DNA of 64,000 nucleotides from Maricaulis sp048270265 (GTDB taxonomy: Bacteria; Pseudomonadota; Alphaproteobacteria; Caulobacterales; Maricaulaceae), in contig NZ_JBLWTD010000006.1 in NCBI RefSeq assembly GCF_048270265.1, forward strand, positions 1 through 64,000, given 5' to 3'. The notes under the pieces are model-generated. The model ran no database searches. It was not told the origin of the DNA and saw nothing but the letters and a program-made list of their open reading frames with translations. The translations under genes and the position numbers were made by a program. This document shows, one piece after another, positions 51,756-60,629 of this stretch; the stretch's first letter is position 1, and each line of letters begins with the position of its first letter.

Positions 51756-52082
51756 TCAGTCTTCGCGCGTGCGATCCCAGACTTCGAATTCATAGGCAAT
51801 CGAGCGGCTGACCAGTTCACGCCAGACCGGTTCCGCGATCGCTGTCGTGAGACCGACACGCTTTGCCTCGGTGGTCACCTTGGTGATCACATCCTCGATG
51901 CGCCAGTCATCATGCACGACATCGCGCGACGGCTTGATCCGCGCGGCGGCCTCCATATAGCGGGCCCGCTCGGCAATCAGCGCCACCAGCTCGCGGTCAA
52001 CGGCATCCACGCCCTCGCGGACCTGGGCCATGCTGGTGCATTCCTCCGGCGAGGTGCGTGTGGCAGCGGTCACTGTCGTCAT
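51756..52082 (-). CDS. Chorismate mutase (AroQ type)
   Basis: 108 residues. The pattern REGVDAVDRELVALIAERAR, YMEAAARIKPSRD and DWRIEDVITKV matches AroQ chorismate mutase helix 1 and the Arg/Lys/Asp active site. It converts chorismate to prephenate for Phe/Tyr synthesis; small secreted or bifunctional forms exist, but this copy has no signal. It may also act on isochorismate. Confidence 0.85.
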   Translation of the reverse strand: MTTVTAATRTSPEECTSMAQVREGVDAVDRELVALIAERARYMEAAARIKPSRDVVHDDWRIEDVITKVTTEAKRVGLTTAIAEPVWRELVSRSIAYEFEVWDRTRED

Positions 52083-52236
52083 ATCGGCTCAACCTGTTCC
52101 AGTCCTGATGCGCTTATAAGCGGCGCGGCGGCATCCCCCAAGAGGCGAGCTGTCACACCTGGGCTGCGGGCCGCATTGCCTGTTCGACCTGCCCGCCAGC
52201 CGCGCTATGGTGGCGGCGAAACAAGGGAGAGTCGCG

Positions 52237-52860
52237 ATGACGCAGCCGGTCAGGATTTATGGCGATCGCCGCAGTGGCAATTGCCTGAAGGTGAAATGGA
52301 CCGCCGATTATCTCGGCATTCCCTATGAATGGCACGAGATTGACGTCCAGAAAGGCGAGACGCGCACCGATGATTTCCTCGCCATCAACCCGGCCGGCCA
52401 GGTGCCGTGCCTGGAACGCGAGGACGGCCGGCTGCTGGCCCAGTCCAACGCCATCATCTTTCACCTCGCCGGCGGTTCGCCGCTGATCCCGGCCGACAGT
52501 TTCGACAAGGCGAAAATGCTCGAATGGATGTTCTGGGAGCAGTACAGCCATGAACCGGCCATCGCCGTTCGCCGCTTCCAGAAGGCCTTCCTGAAACTGC
52601 CCGAGGATTCGATTGATCCGGCGCTGATGGCGAAAGGGCGCCGCGCCCTGGGTGTGATGGAGATGCGCTTGTTGTCGCGTGACTTTATCGTTGGAGACTC
52701 CATGACGCTCGCCGATATCGCCCTGGTCGCCTATACGCGCCTGGCCGATGAAGGCGGGTTCGATCTCGATGAATTCCTCAATGTGCGCGGCTGGGTCGCC
52801 CGCATCGACCAGGAGCTGGGGCTTGATGTCGATGATGGTCGTGTCAATCCGATTGGCTAG
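52237..52860 (+). CDS. Glutathione S-transferase family protein
   Basis: 207 residues from ATG 52237 after GGGAGA. Thioredoxin-like half with RSGNCLKVKWTADYLGIPYE and NPAGQVPCLEREDG, then a helical C-terminal half with SMTLADIALVAYTRLA. Conjugates or binds glutathione; substrate unknown. 4 bases upstream of the Nudix gene. Confidence 0.9.
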   Translation: MTQPVRIYGDRRSGNCLKVKWTADYLGIPYEWHEIDVQKGETRTDDFLAINPAGQVPCLEREDGRLLAQSNAIIFHLAGGSPLIPADSFDKAKMLEWMFWEQYSHEPAIAVRRFQKAFLKLPEDSIDPALMAKGRRALGVMEMRLLSRDFIVGDSMTLADIALVAYTRLADEGGFDLDEFLNVRGWVARIDQELGLDVDDGRVNPIG

Positions 52861-52863
52861 CGT

Positions 52864-53352
52864 GTGGACCTGACGCAAACCATCGAAGCTGTGCCGCAAT
52901 TCGGGCTGTGCGAGGCCGGCGCGCCCTATATCGACCGTCCCTGCGCCTTCGGTATCGCGCTGGACGATCAGGCGCGGATCGCGGTCGTGCGCATTGCGCG
53001 CGAGACCTATGTCAATTGGGACCTGCCCGGCGGGATGATCGATCCCGGCGAGAGCGAGGCCGAGGCCCTGGCGCGCGAATTCTGCGAGGAGACCGGCTGG
53101 ACGGTCCGGCCCGGCGCCCTCGTGACGCGGGCGGAGCAGTTCACCATCACCCGCACCGGCGAGCGGCGGCGCAATCAGTGCGGCTTTTTCCTGTGTGCCC
53201 TCGACGAGATGACTGATGGCAAGATCGAGGACGACCATGAACTGGTCTGGCTCGACCCGCATGAGGCACTCCTGCGCCTGCGCCATGAAGCGGCCGCCTG
53301 GGCGGTGACGCAATGGCTGCGCATGGGGCGGGTGTGCGGCACGCGACGCTAG
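52864..53352 (+). CDS. Nudix hydrolase
   Basis: 162 residues from GTG 52864. The Nudix box spans residues 57-79 (G57, E63, R71E72, E75E76, G78), complete and catalytically competent. It hydrolyses a nucleoside diphosphate linked to another moiety. The stop abuts the stop of the convergent VWA gene. Substrate not determinable. Confidence 0.9.
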   Translation: MDLTQTIEAVPQFGLCEAGAPYIDRPCAFGIALDDQARIAVVRIARETYVNWDLPGGMIDPGESEAEALAREFCEETGWTVRPGALVTRAEQFTITRTGERRRNQCGFFLCALDEMTDGKIEDDHELVWLDPHEALLRLRHEAAAWAVTQWLRMGRVCGTRR

Positions 53353-54528
53353 CTAGCGCGCCAGTTCCCGGATTGCCTCGTCGACACCTTCCAGAGTCAG
53401 CGGGAACATGCGCTGGGGGCCGATCAGATCCTGCACCAGCTTGGTCGAGTGGGAATATTCCCACCATTCCTCGGGCTGGGGATTGAGCCAGATCAGATTG
53501 GGCCAGGTCTCGACCAGGCGCTTGATCCACACCGCACCGGGCTCGTCATTCCAGCCTTCGACCGATCCGCCTGCATGGGTGATCTCATAGGGTGCCATGG
53601 CGGCATCACCGACGATGATCACCTTCCAGTCATGCGGATATTTGTGGATCAGATCGAGCGTCGGCACCGTCTCGGCGCGGCGGCGCAGATTGGAACGCCA
53701 CACGCCCTCATAGGGGCAATTGTGGAAGTAGAAATATTCCAGGTTCTTGAAGGTGGAACGTGAGGCCGAGAACAATTCCTCGCACAGCTTCACATAGGGG
53801 TCCATCGAGCCGCCGACATCGAACAGGGCCAGAACCTTGATCGCATTGCGCCGTTCCGGCCGCATCACGACATCAAGCCAGCCCTGGCGGGCGGTGGCGC
53901 TGATCGTATTGTCGAGGTCGAGTTCTTCCTGGGCGCCGTCGCGGGCGAATTTGCGCAGGCGGCGCAGCGCGACCTTCAGATTGCGTGTCCCCAGTTCTCG
54001 GTCCCCGTCGAGATCCTTGTAACGCCGCTTTTCCCACACCTTGGCCGCCCGGCCATGCTTGCCCGGACCGCCAATGCGAACGCCGGCCGGGTTATAGCCG
54101 CCATGGCCGAATGGCGATGTGCCGCCGGTGCCGATCCATTTCGATCCGCCCTCATGGCGCTTTTCCTGCTCGGCGAGGCGCTTTTTCAGGGTCTCCATCA
54201 ACTCGTCGAAGGGGAGGGCCTGCATCGCAGCCTTCTCTTCCTCGGTGAGGAGTTTTTCCATCATGGCCTTGAGCCATTCATCGGGGATCTCGTTCTCGCC
54301 GAACAGATCGCCCAGCGTCTCGACGCCCTTGAAAACATGGGCGAAGACCTGGTCGAACTTGTCGAAGGCCTTCTCGTCTTTGACCAGGGCAGCGCGGCTG
54401 ACGGCGTAGAAATGGCCGATATCCGGATCGATGGCGCCCTTGTCGAGGGCCTCGAGGAGCGTCAGGTATTCCCGCGTCGTGACGGGGATCTTGGCGGCGC
54501 GCAGCTGGGTGAAGAAATGATGGAGCAT
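53353..54528 (-). CDS. VWA-domain protein (CoxE/MoxR-associated type)
   Basis: 391 residues. N-terminal helical region, then a VWA domain from about 230 (ALFDVGGSMDPYVKL) with the metal site reading DVGGS rather than DxSxS. Such proteins usually act with a MoxR AAA ATPase that matures or assembles protein complexes; none adjoins here. Function unknown. Confidence 0.88.
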   Translation of the reverse strand: MLHHFFTQLRAAKIPVTTREYLTLLEALDKGAIDPDIGHFYAVSRAALVKDEKAFDKFDQVFAHVFKGVETLGDLFGENEIPDEWLKAMMEKLLTEEEKAAMQALPFDELMETLKKRLAEQEKRHEGGSKWIGTGGTSPFGHGGYNPAGVRIGGPGKHGRAAKVWEKRRYKDLDGDRELGTRNLKVALRRLRKFARDGAQEELDLDNTISATARQGWLDVVMRPERRNAIKVLALFDVGGSMDPYVKLCEELFSASRSTFKNLEYFYFHNCPYEGVWRSNLRRRAETVPTLDLIHKYPHDWKVIIVGDAAMAPYEITHAGGSVEGWNDEPGAVWIKRLVETWPNLIWLNPQPEEWWEYSHSTKLVQDLIGPQRMFPLTLEGVDEAIRELAR

Positions 54529-54582
54529 GGCGGCAACCTAGCGGTCTTCTCCCCGCAGGAAAAGGCGGCCATGTGCCCATGG

Positions 54583-54612
54583 CAAAACGGCCCCACCCGA
54601 AGGCGGGGCCGT
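54583..54612 (-). terminator. Intrinsic terminator of the TonB receptor gene
   Basis: On the minus strand ACGGCCCC (54612-54605) pairs with GGGGCCGT (54594-54587) around GCCTTCGGGT, followed by a short T-run. It lies 23 bases past the receptor stop. Confidence 0.75.
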
Positions 54613-54634
54613 CCAGTCATACGGGAAGCAGGCT

Positions 54635-57064
54635 CTAGAAGTCGTAGCCGATCTCGACCCCCAGGACGCGCGGCGTCGAGATTGTTGCGAACGGCGTGCC
54701 GAGTGTGTCGGCGGTGAGATTATTGACGCCCTCGACATACTGGTTATCGAACAGATTGTTCGCGAAGGCGCTGATTGTCAGGTTCTCATTTGGTGCCGTC
54801 CAGCGCAGCCGCAGATCGGTGCGGTTGCGCGCTTCGCCGGTCTCGAATGCGGCATAACCGCCGCAAGTGCCCTGCAGGATCGACTGGCTGTTGCACCGGC
54901 TTTCGCCGCGATAGGAATGGTTGGCTTGCAGGGTGAGGTCACCATTGCCGCCCCAGTCGATCACGTATTCCGCACCGACGGCGAGATTCCAGTAGGGCTC
55001 GCCCGTGGGCTCTCCGGACAGATCGGCGCCGTTGCTGTCGACGCGGCGTTTGTGGGTCGAGTCGAGCCATTGCGCATTGCCGTAGAGGCGCAGCGCTTCG
55101 GAGACGTCCCAGTCCAGTTCGAGATCGACGCCAATGGCCTCGTCATCGGAGGTCTGGACGAGATATTGCGGGATGCCGCCGCCGGTTGGCACGACCAGGC
55201 GCACGGATTGCTTGCCTTCATACAGATAGGAGAAGACCGACATGTTGAAGATCAGGTCGGGATGGATGAAATCGGATTTGAAGCCGAATTCCCAGCTCGT
55301 GACATTCTCGTTCTGGAAGCGCGAGCCGACCTCGACCGAGTTGAAACCTCCGGCCTTGTAGCCTTCGCTGTAGGAGCCATAGACCATGACATTATCGGTC
55401 AGCTGGTAGTCCAGGACGAGGCGCGGGCTGAGATTGCTCCAGCTGTCGCGCTGGATGCAGGCGACATTCTCCGCGACATTGACGCCGTTGTCGCAGGCCA
55501 CGCCGGCCAGCGGCGAGAGGTCGAACACGAAGTCAAACAGGAAGTCGGACGGTGAGGCGCCGGCAAGGCCGAGGATGCCGGCACTGTCCAGGGCCGCCAG
55601 GGTCTGGTCGAGACTGTCAGCCTGGCGCGAGCCATTGAGCCACTGGAAGCTCTTCTCATCCTCGGTATAGCGAAGGCCGAAGGAGAGATTCATGCGGTCC
55701 GTGACCGACCAGATCATGTCGCCATAGATGGCGCGGGCGGTGAACTCACCTTCATTGTACATATTCTCCGACCACGGGTGGCCGAGCATGGAGAAGGCCA
55801 GATTAAACGGCACGAGAAGTCCGTATTCGAGATCGGTAAAGGGCGTGCCGGCACCGATATTGCCCAGCACCGTGTTGACCGTATCGGTATAGGTGTGGGT
55901 CTCGGACACCTGAGAAGCGGACTCATCATAATAGCTCGCACCGATCAGCCAATCGACCGGTCCGGACGTGCCGGCCAGGCGGAGTTCCTGATAGAAGGCT
56001 TCATTCTCCTCGACATTGCTGGTGTCGAAATAGGTGTCGATTCGGTTGGTCCCGTCCTCGTCTTCGCGATTCATCGTGCTGAACTCGCGATAGGAGGTCA
56101 GCGAGGTCAGCGTCATGTCGCCGATCTCCTGATGGATGGTCAGCGTCGTTTCGGCCAGGTCACGCGACTCGCGATTGATGGCGACATCATTGCGGATCGG
56201 TGCGCTGAACGGGTTGAGGAAGGTGGTGCTGTCTACCGGCAATGCAGGCGTAGCCGGATAGGCGGGAAGGTCGACAATGCCGATCGCCGGACGAGCGTCC
56301 TGGCTGATATTGTCGCGGCTGTGGCGCAGCAGGATCTCCGTTGACGGTGTCGCGTTCCAGCGCACCGTGATCCGGTCGGCCGAGCCATTCTCCCGGCGGT
56401 AGTCCTCGCCGGTGACGGTATCGGTGAGCCAGCCATCGGCCTTGTTGCGCAGGATATTGGCGCGGATTGCGAGATTGTCGGTGATCGGGATGTTGATCAT
56501 GCCCTCGGTGCGTACGCGGTTATGGCTGCCAATTCGCAGCGCCATCCGTCCTTCCAGCTCATCGCTCGGCTGACGGGTGATGATCGAGACGGCACCGGCA
56601 GCGGAATTGCGCCCGAACAGTGTGCCCTGTGGCCCCATCAGGACCTCGATGCGCTCGATATCATTGAAGGCGAGCAGGGATGCGCCGGAGCGGGCCGCAT
56701 AAATGCCGTCGACATAGATCCCGACCGCCGGGTCGGTGCCGACACCGAAATCGCTCGTTGTGATGCCGCGGATCGAATAGCGCGGTTGGGTCGGGCTGCC
56801 ATTGGAGACATCAAGGCCGGGGACGAAAGCTTCCAGGTCGCCCATATCATCGGCGGCAACGGAATCGATGAATTCGCTGTCGAGCACTTGCAGCGAAATC
56901 GGTACGTCCTGGGAGGACTGGGCGCGCTGTTGGGCCGTGACGGTGATGACGTCCTGGGTTTCAGCCGTATCCTGCGCCATCACGGGCGCTACGAGAATGC
57001 ACGCGACCGACGAGGCCAGCAGGCAGCGCAGGCTATTCCGGCGTGTTGAAGTGGTGAGTCTCAT
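54635..57064 (-). CDS. TonB-dependent outer-membrane receptor
   Basis: 809 residues with signal peptide (cleavage about VMA-Q), then a TonB-box-like VITVTAQQR, plug (SQDVPISLQVLD, YSIRGITTSDFG, VLMGPQGTLFGRNSAAGAVSI) and a barrel ending in GVEIGYDF. GGGGGAAAGA precedes the ATG. This is a FepA/FecA-like import receptor for an unknown ligand. It is divergent from a TetR gene and is ended by a clear terminator. Confidence 0.95.
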   Translation of the reverse strand: MRLTTSTRRNSLRCLLASSVACILVAPVMAQDTAETQDVITVTAQQRAQSSQDVPISLQVLDSEFIDSVAADDMGDLEAFVPGLDVSNGSPTQPRYSIRGITTSDFGVGTDPAVGIYVDGIYAARSGASLLAFNDIERIEVLMGPQGTLFGRNSAAGAVSIITRQPSDELEGRMALRIGSHNRVRTEGMINIPITDNLAIRANILRNKADGWLTDTVTGEDYRRENGSADRITVRWNATPSTEILLRHSRDNISQDARPAIGIVDLPAYPATPALPVDSTTFLNPFSAPIRNDVAINRESRDLAETTLTIHQEIGDMTLTSLTSYREFSTMNREDEDGTNRIDTYFDTSNVEENEAFYQELRLAGTSGPVDWLIGASYYDESASQVSETHTYTDTVNTVLGNIGAGTPFTDLEYGLLVPFNLAFSMLGHPWSENMYNEGEFTARAIYGDMIWSVTDRMNLSFGLRYTEDEKSFQWLNGSRQADSLDQTLAALDSAGILGLAGASPSDFLFDFVFDLSPLAGVACDNGVNVAENVACIQRDSWSNLSPRLVLDYQLTDNVMVYGSYSEGYKAGGFNSVEVGSRFQNENVTSWEFGFKSDFIHPDLIFNMSVFSYLYEGKQSVRLVVPTGGGIPQYLVQTSDDEAIGVDLELDWDVSEALRLYGNAQWLDSTHKRRVDSNGADLSGEPTGEPYWNLAVGAEYVIDWGGNGDLTLQANHSYRGESRCNSQSILQGTCGGYAAFETGEARNRTDLRLRWTAPNENLTISAFANNLFDNQYVEGVNNLTADTLGTPFATISTPRVLGVEIGYDF

Positions 57065-57218
57065 TCTTTCCCCCTGGGCATTGGCCCGTTCACGGCCGGA
57101 CGCCGCGCAACGTGCGGCGCCAGCCGTTTTGCGCTTGGTAAATCGGCTTCTTTTGCGATATAAACGAAACAGAATTTTTTTCAGGTATTCAAGTGGCCTG
57201 CATGGCTGTTCTTGCGAT

Positions 57219-57232
57219 GTCAGCTGTCTGAC
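57219..57232. promoter_or_regulatory. Candidate TetR operator
   Basis: GTCAG-CTGT-CTGAC, a 5-4-5 inverted repeat, is located 83 bases before the TetR start and in front of the TonB receptor promoter region. Typical of self-regulated TetR control, but short. Confidence 0.4.
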
Positions 57233-57301
57233 GTAAATTGGTCACACTTGTTTCAACGGCATGATGTGCGAATTTGCAGTGTGATATCAAAGAGGCTGAC
57301 C

Positions 57302-57955
57302 GTGAACGAGCGTGCTCCCACAGAAATGGTTGATCTGGAGCGTCGGGCGGCACCGCAACAGAAGCGCTCGCAAGTGCGGATCGCAAAGATTGTCGCGGCA
57401 ACCAAACGTCTGTTGGAGCGTGATGAGGCCGATACCATCACCACCACGGCCGTCGCGGCAGAGGCCGATGTGCCGGTCAGCTCTGTCTATCGTTACTTCC
57501 CGAATATCTATTCGATCCACCGCACGATCCTGGAGGAATTCAAGATCGAGACCGACCGGATCGTGTCCAGCATCCTGGAGGATCCCGAGGAGCAGGACTG
57601 GGAGGCGAGCCTCTCCAGCATGATTTTCGGTCTGCGCGAACTGGTCGCCAACAATCCGTCCTATGGCGCTGTTTTCCGTCTCACCCTGATGACGCATGAA
57701 CTGCGTGCGGTGCGGCAGGCCTGGAATCTGCGCCTAGCCAGTGTGCTCGCGACGCGCTGGCGCCGCGGGCTGGACGGCTTCCATGGTGGCAATCCGGATG
57801 TCGTCGCCCGGATGGCGGTCGAGATCTATTGCGCGGCCGAGATCCTGATCTTCGAGGCGCGGGACAAGCCGGAAGAGGGCGAGGCCTATTTCACGGAAGC
57901 CCTGATGGCGCTGCAGCGCTATCTCGAGCCCTATCTGGCCCCCGGCCAGGACTGA
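57302..57955 (+). CDS. TetR-family transcriptional regulator
   Basis: 217 residues from GTG 57302 placed by AGAGG; ATG 57326 is an alternative. The N-terminal helix-turn-helix (TTTAVAAEADVPVSSVYRYF) is typical. The C-terminal ligand domain is variable. It is divergent from the TonB receptor, 237 bases away, so it probably represses the receptor and perhaps the diheme/beta-helix pair. Its stop abuts that of the convergent cytochrome gene. Confidence 0.9.
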   Translation: MNERAPTEMVDLERRAAPQQKRSQVRIAKIVAATKRLLERDEADTITTTAVAAEADVPVSSVYRYFPNIYSIHRTILEEFKIETDRIVSSILEDPEEQDWEASLSSMIFGLRELVANNPSYGAVFRLTLMTHELRAVRQAWNLRLASVLATRWRRGLDGFHGGNPDVVARMAVEIYCAAEILIFEARDKPEEGEAYFTEALMALQRYLEPYLAPGQD

Positions 57956-59089
57956 TCAGCCGCAATCACCCGGCAGGCTCTCGATCCATTCCCGGATCAG
58001 GGCGACGCCTTCGGTATGGATGGTCGAGCGCCCGATCTCCGGCATCATCTGGTCGGGATGAATATTGTCGAGGCGGAAGAGCAGGATCGAATTGTCCGGC
58101 TGGCCGGGGAAGATATCGAAGGGGCGATCACCGGTCCCGGCACCGGCCGCGACGGGCGGCTTGCAGAAGCCGGCAGCGGGGCTGTGCGGCACGCCCGGTT
58201 CCAGGTCCAGACCTGAGGTGTCTGCCGGTCCCACCGGGCTGTGGCAATGCGAGCAATTGGCGTCGAGATAGGCGCGGGCGCGGGCTTCAAGCGGCGCCGT
58301 CACATCTTCCCAGTCGGCATTGCGCGGCGCATCCGCTGTGTCCGGCGCGCCGGTGAGGAAGCCCACTTCGGTGAGGTATTCAAGCTGGTTCCGTGTTCCG
58401 TCAGGATAGTCGAAATCGCGATTGAGATGGCGCGGTTTCGGACCGATCGGAGCGATGGCGCGTGTATTGGAATCCGGGGCATGACAGCTGGCGCATTGAT
58501 TGGTGTCGGGCATGACGTAATCGAAGTCGATCTGCTCGCCATCGGCGCTGATCATCTGCAACGGCACAATATCGCCGAAACGGTGCAGGACTGCGTCGGT
58601 CTGGTCCTCGTTCCAGCGATAGGGGATGGCCGACCAGCCATCCTCGCGGTGGACCAGGATGCGGGTCTCGATCAATTGCACGCGCGAGAGGTCGAGGCTG
58701 CCATCGGCATTGGTCATGCTGTGCCCGTCGCCGGCCGCGACCATGCCGGGGGTGTCGGCGAGCGGATAATAGAAGGTCTTGGTGATGACGGTGCCGACCG
58801 GGAAGTCGAGCGCAGCGCCTTCGCGATACGTGGCCTGCGTGCCCGGCGGCATCCAGATGGTACGAAGTTTGAGTGCGTAGTCGGTGAAGAGCGGTGTGTT
58901 GAGATCGTAGGGGACCACGCCCTCGGCCAGGTGGATCTGACCGCCGGCCACGCCCAGCTGCCCCCATTCGGAGAGCAGCCCGGGATTGCCGGTGGCGTGA
59001 TATTGCGGTGTCGCGCGCCCCGGCGAACAGGCCGCCAGCGAGATCGCAATCAGCAGCAGCAGGGATCCGCGCAACACACTCATGATCAC
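57956..59089 (-). CDS. Diheme c-type cytochrome lipoprotein (SO2930/HNE_0200 family)
   Basis: 377 residues. Lipoprotein signal with lipobox SLAAC. Two heme-c sites: C199-A-S-C202-H203 and C279-S-H-C282-H283, with candidate Met ligands (for example PDQMMPE). The layout fits the SO2930/HNE_0200 family, whose members I recall as often paired with a beta-helix lipoprotein. Probably an electron carrier at the periplasmic face of a membrane. ATG 59083 is an alternative start. It lies 4 bases downstream of the beta-helix gene. Confidence 0.85.
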   Translation of the reverse strand: MIMSVLRGSLLLLIAISLAACSPGRATPQYHATGNPGLLSEWGQLGVAGGQIHLAEGVVPYDLNTPLFTDYALKLRTIWMPPGTQATYREGAALDFPVGTVITKTFYYPLADTPGMVAAGDGHSMTNADGSLDLSRVQLIETRILVHREDGWSAIPYRWNEDQTDAVLHRFGDIVPLQMISADGEQIDFDYVMPDTNQCASCHAPDSNTRAIAPIGPKPRHLNRDFDYPDGTRNQLEYLTEVGFLTGAPDTADAPRNADWEDVTAPLEARARAYLDANCSHCHSPVGPADTSGLDLEPGVPHSPAAGFCKPPVAAGAGTGDRPFDIFPGQPDNSILLFRLDNIHPDQMMPEIGRSTIHTEGVALIREWIESLPGDCG

Positions 59090-59093
59090 GCTC

Positions 59094-60335
59094 CTAGTTT
59101 GCGAAGGCCAGTTCGACGCCGCTCAGCGGCTCGAGGGCGCAGCTGAAGGCCTCGGTGTCGAGCCGCGGCGAGGCATAGCCATTCGGGCCGTCGGCATTGA
59201 GGACCTCGACCGGGTCGCTATTGCAGATGCGCAGCTCGGCGGGCATCGCGCCATCGACAAACTTGCCCTCATCGACATAGCCGTCAAACAACACATCCGG
59301 CAGGGCACCATTAAGACCAAACATCGCGACTTTCAGGGCCGTCAGATCCAGCCCGTCCGGTGACGTGCCGCCGCCGGAATAGGTGTTGTCATGGATCCAG
59401 ATTGCTTCCGGATAGGGATCGAAATCCTCCTGCACCGAGTAGGAAGAATAGCCGGTCGAGTGCAGGCTGGAGATGATGATGTTGGCGGTGTTGTTGTCGG
59501 AGATCCGGTTGTTGAAAATCTCGACCTGGTCATTGGAATTGATGACGATGCCCGAGCCGGCCGGAACGCTGGCGACCGGGGTGCCGGCATGGCCGAAATT
59601 CTCGGTATTGTTGGCGAAGACGTCATTGTCGTAGACGCGGGTGTGATAGCCCGGCTGTGGCAGGTTGGGCATGTTGAAGACGAGAATGCCGCCGGTATTG
59701 TTGGTGGCGGTATTGCCATAGACATCGGCGCCGATGCAGTTCTCGATCTCGATGCCGGCGACATTGTATTCGGCGCGGCTGTTGCGAACGATCACATTGC
59801 GCGACTGACCGACATAGATGCCGGCATCCGACGCGCCGATCGAGACCGTGTTCTCGATCAGGACATTGGTGGTCTGGACCGGATAGATGCCATAGGCGCC
59901 ATTCTCGGTCGCATAGCCATTGGTCCATTCCACACGCACGCCGCGGATGATGATGTTCTCGCCGCCATTCACCTTGAGGCCATCGCCGATCGTGTCTTCG
60001 ATGGCGAGGTTTTCCAGTGTGAAGTCATTGCCGGTGACGATCAGGCCTTCAGCGCCGGCAATCTGGTTCTGGAAGCTCAGGATGGTCTCGTCCATGCCCG
60101 CACCGCGAATGGTGACGCCATCGACATTCAGGCTGAGCGAGCGGGTGAAGCTGTAGACCCCGGCCGGGATCTCGATCACATCGCCGGGCTGGGCGTCGAT
60201 CAACTGCTCCAGCAGCACTGTCTGGTAGTCGCTGTCCGCCGCTGACAGGTCGCGCGACGTGTCGACCTGGTTGCCGCAGGCAGCCAGCGTCAGCGCGGCG
60301 GCGCCCAAGATCATGTTCCGCATTGTCGTCTTCAT
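59094..60335 (-). CDS. Parallel beta-helix lipoprotein
   Basis: 413 residues from ATG 60335 after GGGGAAATC. Lipobox LTLAAC. Repeated strand turns (NVLIENTVSIG, NVIVRNSRAEYN, ADVYGNTATNNTGG, VEIFNNRISDNNTANI) make a right-handed parallel beta-helix, as in polysaccharide lyases and nitrous-oxide-accessory NosD-like proteins. It is coupled to the diheme gene. The upstream frame to 60536 is not coding-like. Function unknown. Confidence 0.88.
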   Translation of the reverse strand: MKTTMRNMILGAAALTLAACGNQVDTSRDLSAADSDYQTVLLEQLIDAQPGDVIEIPAGVYSFTRSLSLNVDGVTIRGAGMDETILSFQNQIAGAEGLIVTGNDFTLENLAIEDTIGDGLKVNGGENIIIRGVRVEWTNGYATENGAYGIYPVQTTNVLIENTVSIGASDAGIYVGQSRNVIVRNSRAEYNVAGIEIENCIGADVYGNTATNNTGGILVFNMPNLPQPGYHTRVYDNDVFANNTENFGHAGTPVASVPAGSGIVINSNDQVEIFNNRISDNNTANIIISSLHSTGYSSYSVQEDFDPYPEAIWIHDNTYSGGGTSPDGLDLTALKVAMFGLNGALPDVLFDGYVDEGKFVDGAMPAELRICNSDPVEVLNADGPNGYASPRLDTEAFSCALEPLSGVELAFAN

Positions 60336-60629
60336 CCCGATTTCCCCGTATCCACCTATGCATCCCTGCCGCATAGCGACATGGATTGCCCTGACAGCGA
60401 AAATTCCACATTCCGGGAAGGGACACAATCGGAAACAGAAACATTTTCTGATTTTTTGACAGGTCGGTGACCCCGGCGGTCTCGTCGGCAGGTGAAGGTG
60501 TGGTGGCGCATGGCCCCGGCCGGGGCGCCGCCGCACGCCGCTGCCGGGCTCACCGGTTTGTGATTGGCCGTCCGGACGCCTGTCGCCGCATCATCGGGTC
60601 CAATACCGCGAAAATCAGGGGGAGTGGCC

